In this document: positions 7,149-7,409 of the stretch, piece by piece
Position numbering within the stretch: the stretch's first letter is position 1
Layout: each line of letters begins with the position of its first letter
NCBI GenBank assembly: GCA_011620145.1
Contig: WOZT01000221.1
Coordinates: forward strand, 1-7,409
Direction: 5' to 3'
Length of the DNA: 7,409 bases
Origin: Gammaproteobacteria bacterium
GTDB lineage: Bacteria; Pseudomonadota; Gammaproteobacteria; UBA5335
Program-made: the position numbers and the translations under genes
The notes under the pieces: model-generated
Seen by the model: the letters and a program-made list of their open reading frames with translations, nothing else
Database searches by the model: none
Told to the model about the DNA's origin: nothing

Positions 7149-7167
7149 AACGATAGTGATTATCGTT
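7149..7167 (-). promoter_or_regulatory. Fur box (iron-responsive operator)
   Basis: AACGATAGTGATTATCGTT is a 19-bp dyad with eight of nine paired positions, centred on 7158. Its inner 15 bases match the Fur 7-1-7 consensus (TGATAATnATTATCA) at 11 of 14 positions. Symmetry extends outward: GTAA (7141-7144) mirrors TTAC (7172-7175) about the same centre. Fur bound to Fe(II) would repress the leftward operon hemP-receptor-PepSY-piuC. Content and orientation of that operon support the call. Confidence 0.75.
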
Positions 7168-7357
7168 TGTATTACTATATCTGCCGATAGGCATCAATCG
7201 CGGGCGCAAGACGATAGCCCCGATAGTCAGGTATGGATGAAAAACAGGAGGTCGGCAAGAGCCGTCATGATCCGAGCTGTTCGAGCAGCGAGGCTTGCTC
7301 ACGCAAAGGAATCGCGGAACAGCATGGCCACCGCGACGGGCGAGAAATTTCGAAGGA
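7168..7357. other. Gene-free stretch between Fur box and tRNA-His
   Basis: No convincing gene is visible in these 190 bases. CGATAG occurs at 7185, 7212 and 7221, and once more inside the Fur box at 7151. A small hairpin CGGC-AAGA-GCCG (7254-7265) is followed on the minus strand, after eight bases, by TTTTT. It could weakly end the tRNA transcript. A further GAGCA/TGCTC repeat lies near 7283-7300. Confidence 0.3.
7174..7179 (-). promoter_or_regulatory. Candidate -10 element of the hemP operon
   Basis: On the minus strand TATAGT matches the sigma-70 -10 consensus at five of six positions. A transcript would start about seven bases downstream, at the edge of the Fur box, so Fur binding would block initiation. 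No good -35 is present at normal spacing; TTGATG (7193-7198 on the minus strand) lies too close. The call rests on the -10 and the adjacent operator. Confidence 0.4.
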
Positions 7358-7409
7358 TGGGGTGGACGATGGGGCTCGAACCCACGACCGCTGGAATCAC
7401 AATCCAGAG
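7358..7409 (-). tRNA. tRNA-His (anticodon GTG), 3' part
   Basis: The last 52 bases of the window are the 3' two thirds of a histidine tRNA read on the minus strand; the 5' acceptor strand and D-arm lie beyond the window edge. The anticodon stem CTGGA/TCCAG encloses loop TTGTGAT with anticodon GTG at 7398-7400. The T-arm has GTGGGTTCGAGCCCCAT with the usual TTCGA loop. The end is CCACCCCA, with an encoded CCA (7358-7360) and the discriminator C73 typical of bacterial tRNA-His, which pairs with the extra G(-1). It closely resembles E. coli tRNA-His across this part. Confidence 0.95.

Noticed and set aside
7168..7357. Fur-controlled small RNA transcribed rightward from the Fur box
   Set aside because: No good rightward promoter and no hairpin followed by a T-run were found before the tRNA gene.
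7168..7409. Genomic island inserted at the tRNA-His 3' end
   Set aside because: The operon lies on the 3' side of the tRNA, a usual integration side, but no integrase is present and no second copy of the tRNA 3' sequence appears in the window.

Overview
The window looks like chromosomal DNA of a moderately GC-rich Gram-negative bacterium, most likely a gammaproteobacterium. The evidence is a TonB-dependent outer-membrane receptor, a PiuC/YbiX-type hydroxylase, a HemP protein, and a tRNA-His gene with an encoded CCA end. The genus cannot be named from the sequence alone. No mobile element, integrase, CRISPR array or phage gene is visible.

Left part (1-2926): a rightward gene encodes a two-helix membrane-anchored diguanylate cyclase (233-1477) with an intact GGDEF motif and an intact inhibitory RxxD site. 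It converges on a leftward gene (1661-2926) for a polytopic MgtC/SapB-DUF4010 membrane protein of unknown transport role. The first ~230 bases hold no convincing complete gene.

Right part (3115-7167): four genes run leftward as a probable iron-uptake operon, in the order hemP, a Fiu/PiuA-type catecholate-siderophore receptor, a small PepSY-type three-helix membrane protein, and piuC. The last two overlap by one base (TGATG). A near-perfect 19-bp dyad at 7149-7167 fits a Fur operator and abuts a -10-like hexamer, so the set is probably repressed by iron-loaded Fur. In the likely scheme the receptor brings an iron-catecholate across the outer membrane, the PepSY protein acts at the inner membrane (possibly in iron reduction or release), and the PiuC oxygenase supports siderophore use. 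The last two roles are inferred from the families.

The stretch between the Fur site and hemP is unusually long. It contains a strong GC hairpin directly followed by a good Shine-Dalgarno and a 22-codon reading frame, which could be a leader peptide or simply a structured 5' UTR. This is the most interesting unexplained part of the window. The right edge carries the 3' part of a leftward tRNA-His (anticodon GTG), cut by the window end.

I found no clearly new multi-gene system. The operon is a variant of a known arrangement, and the leader architecture is the main point to check.
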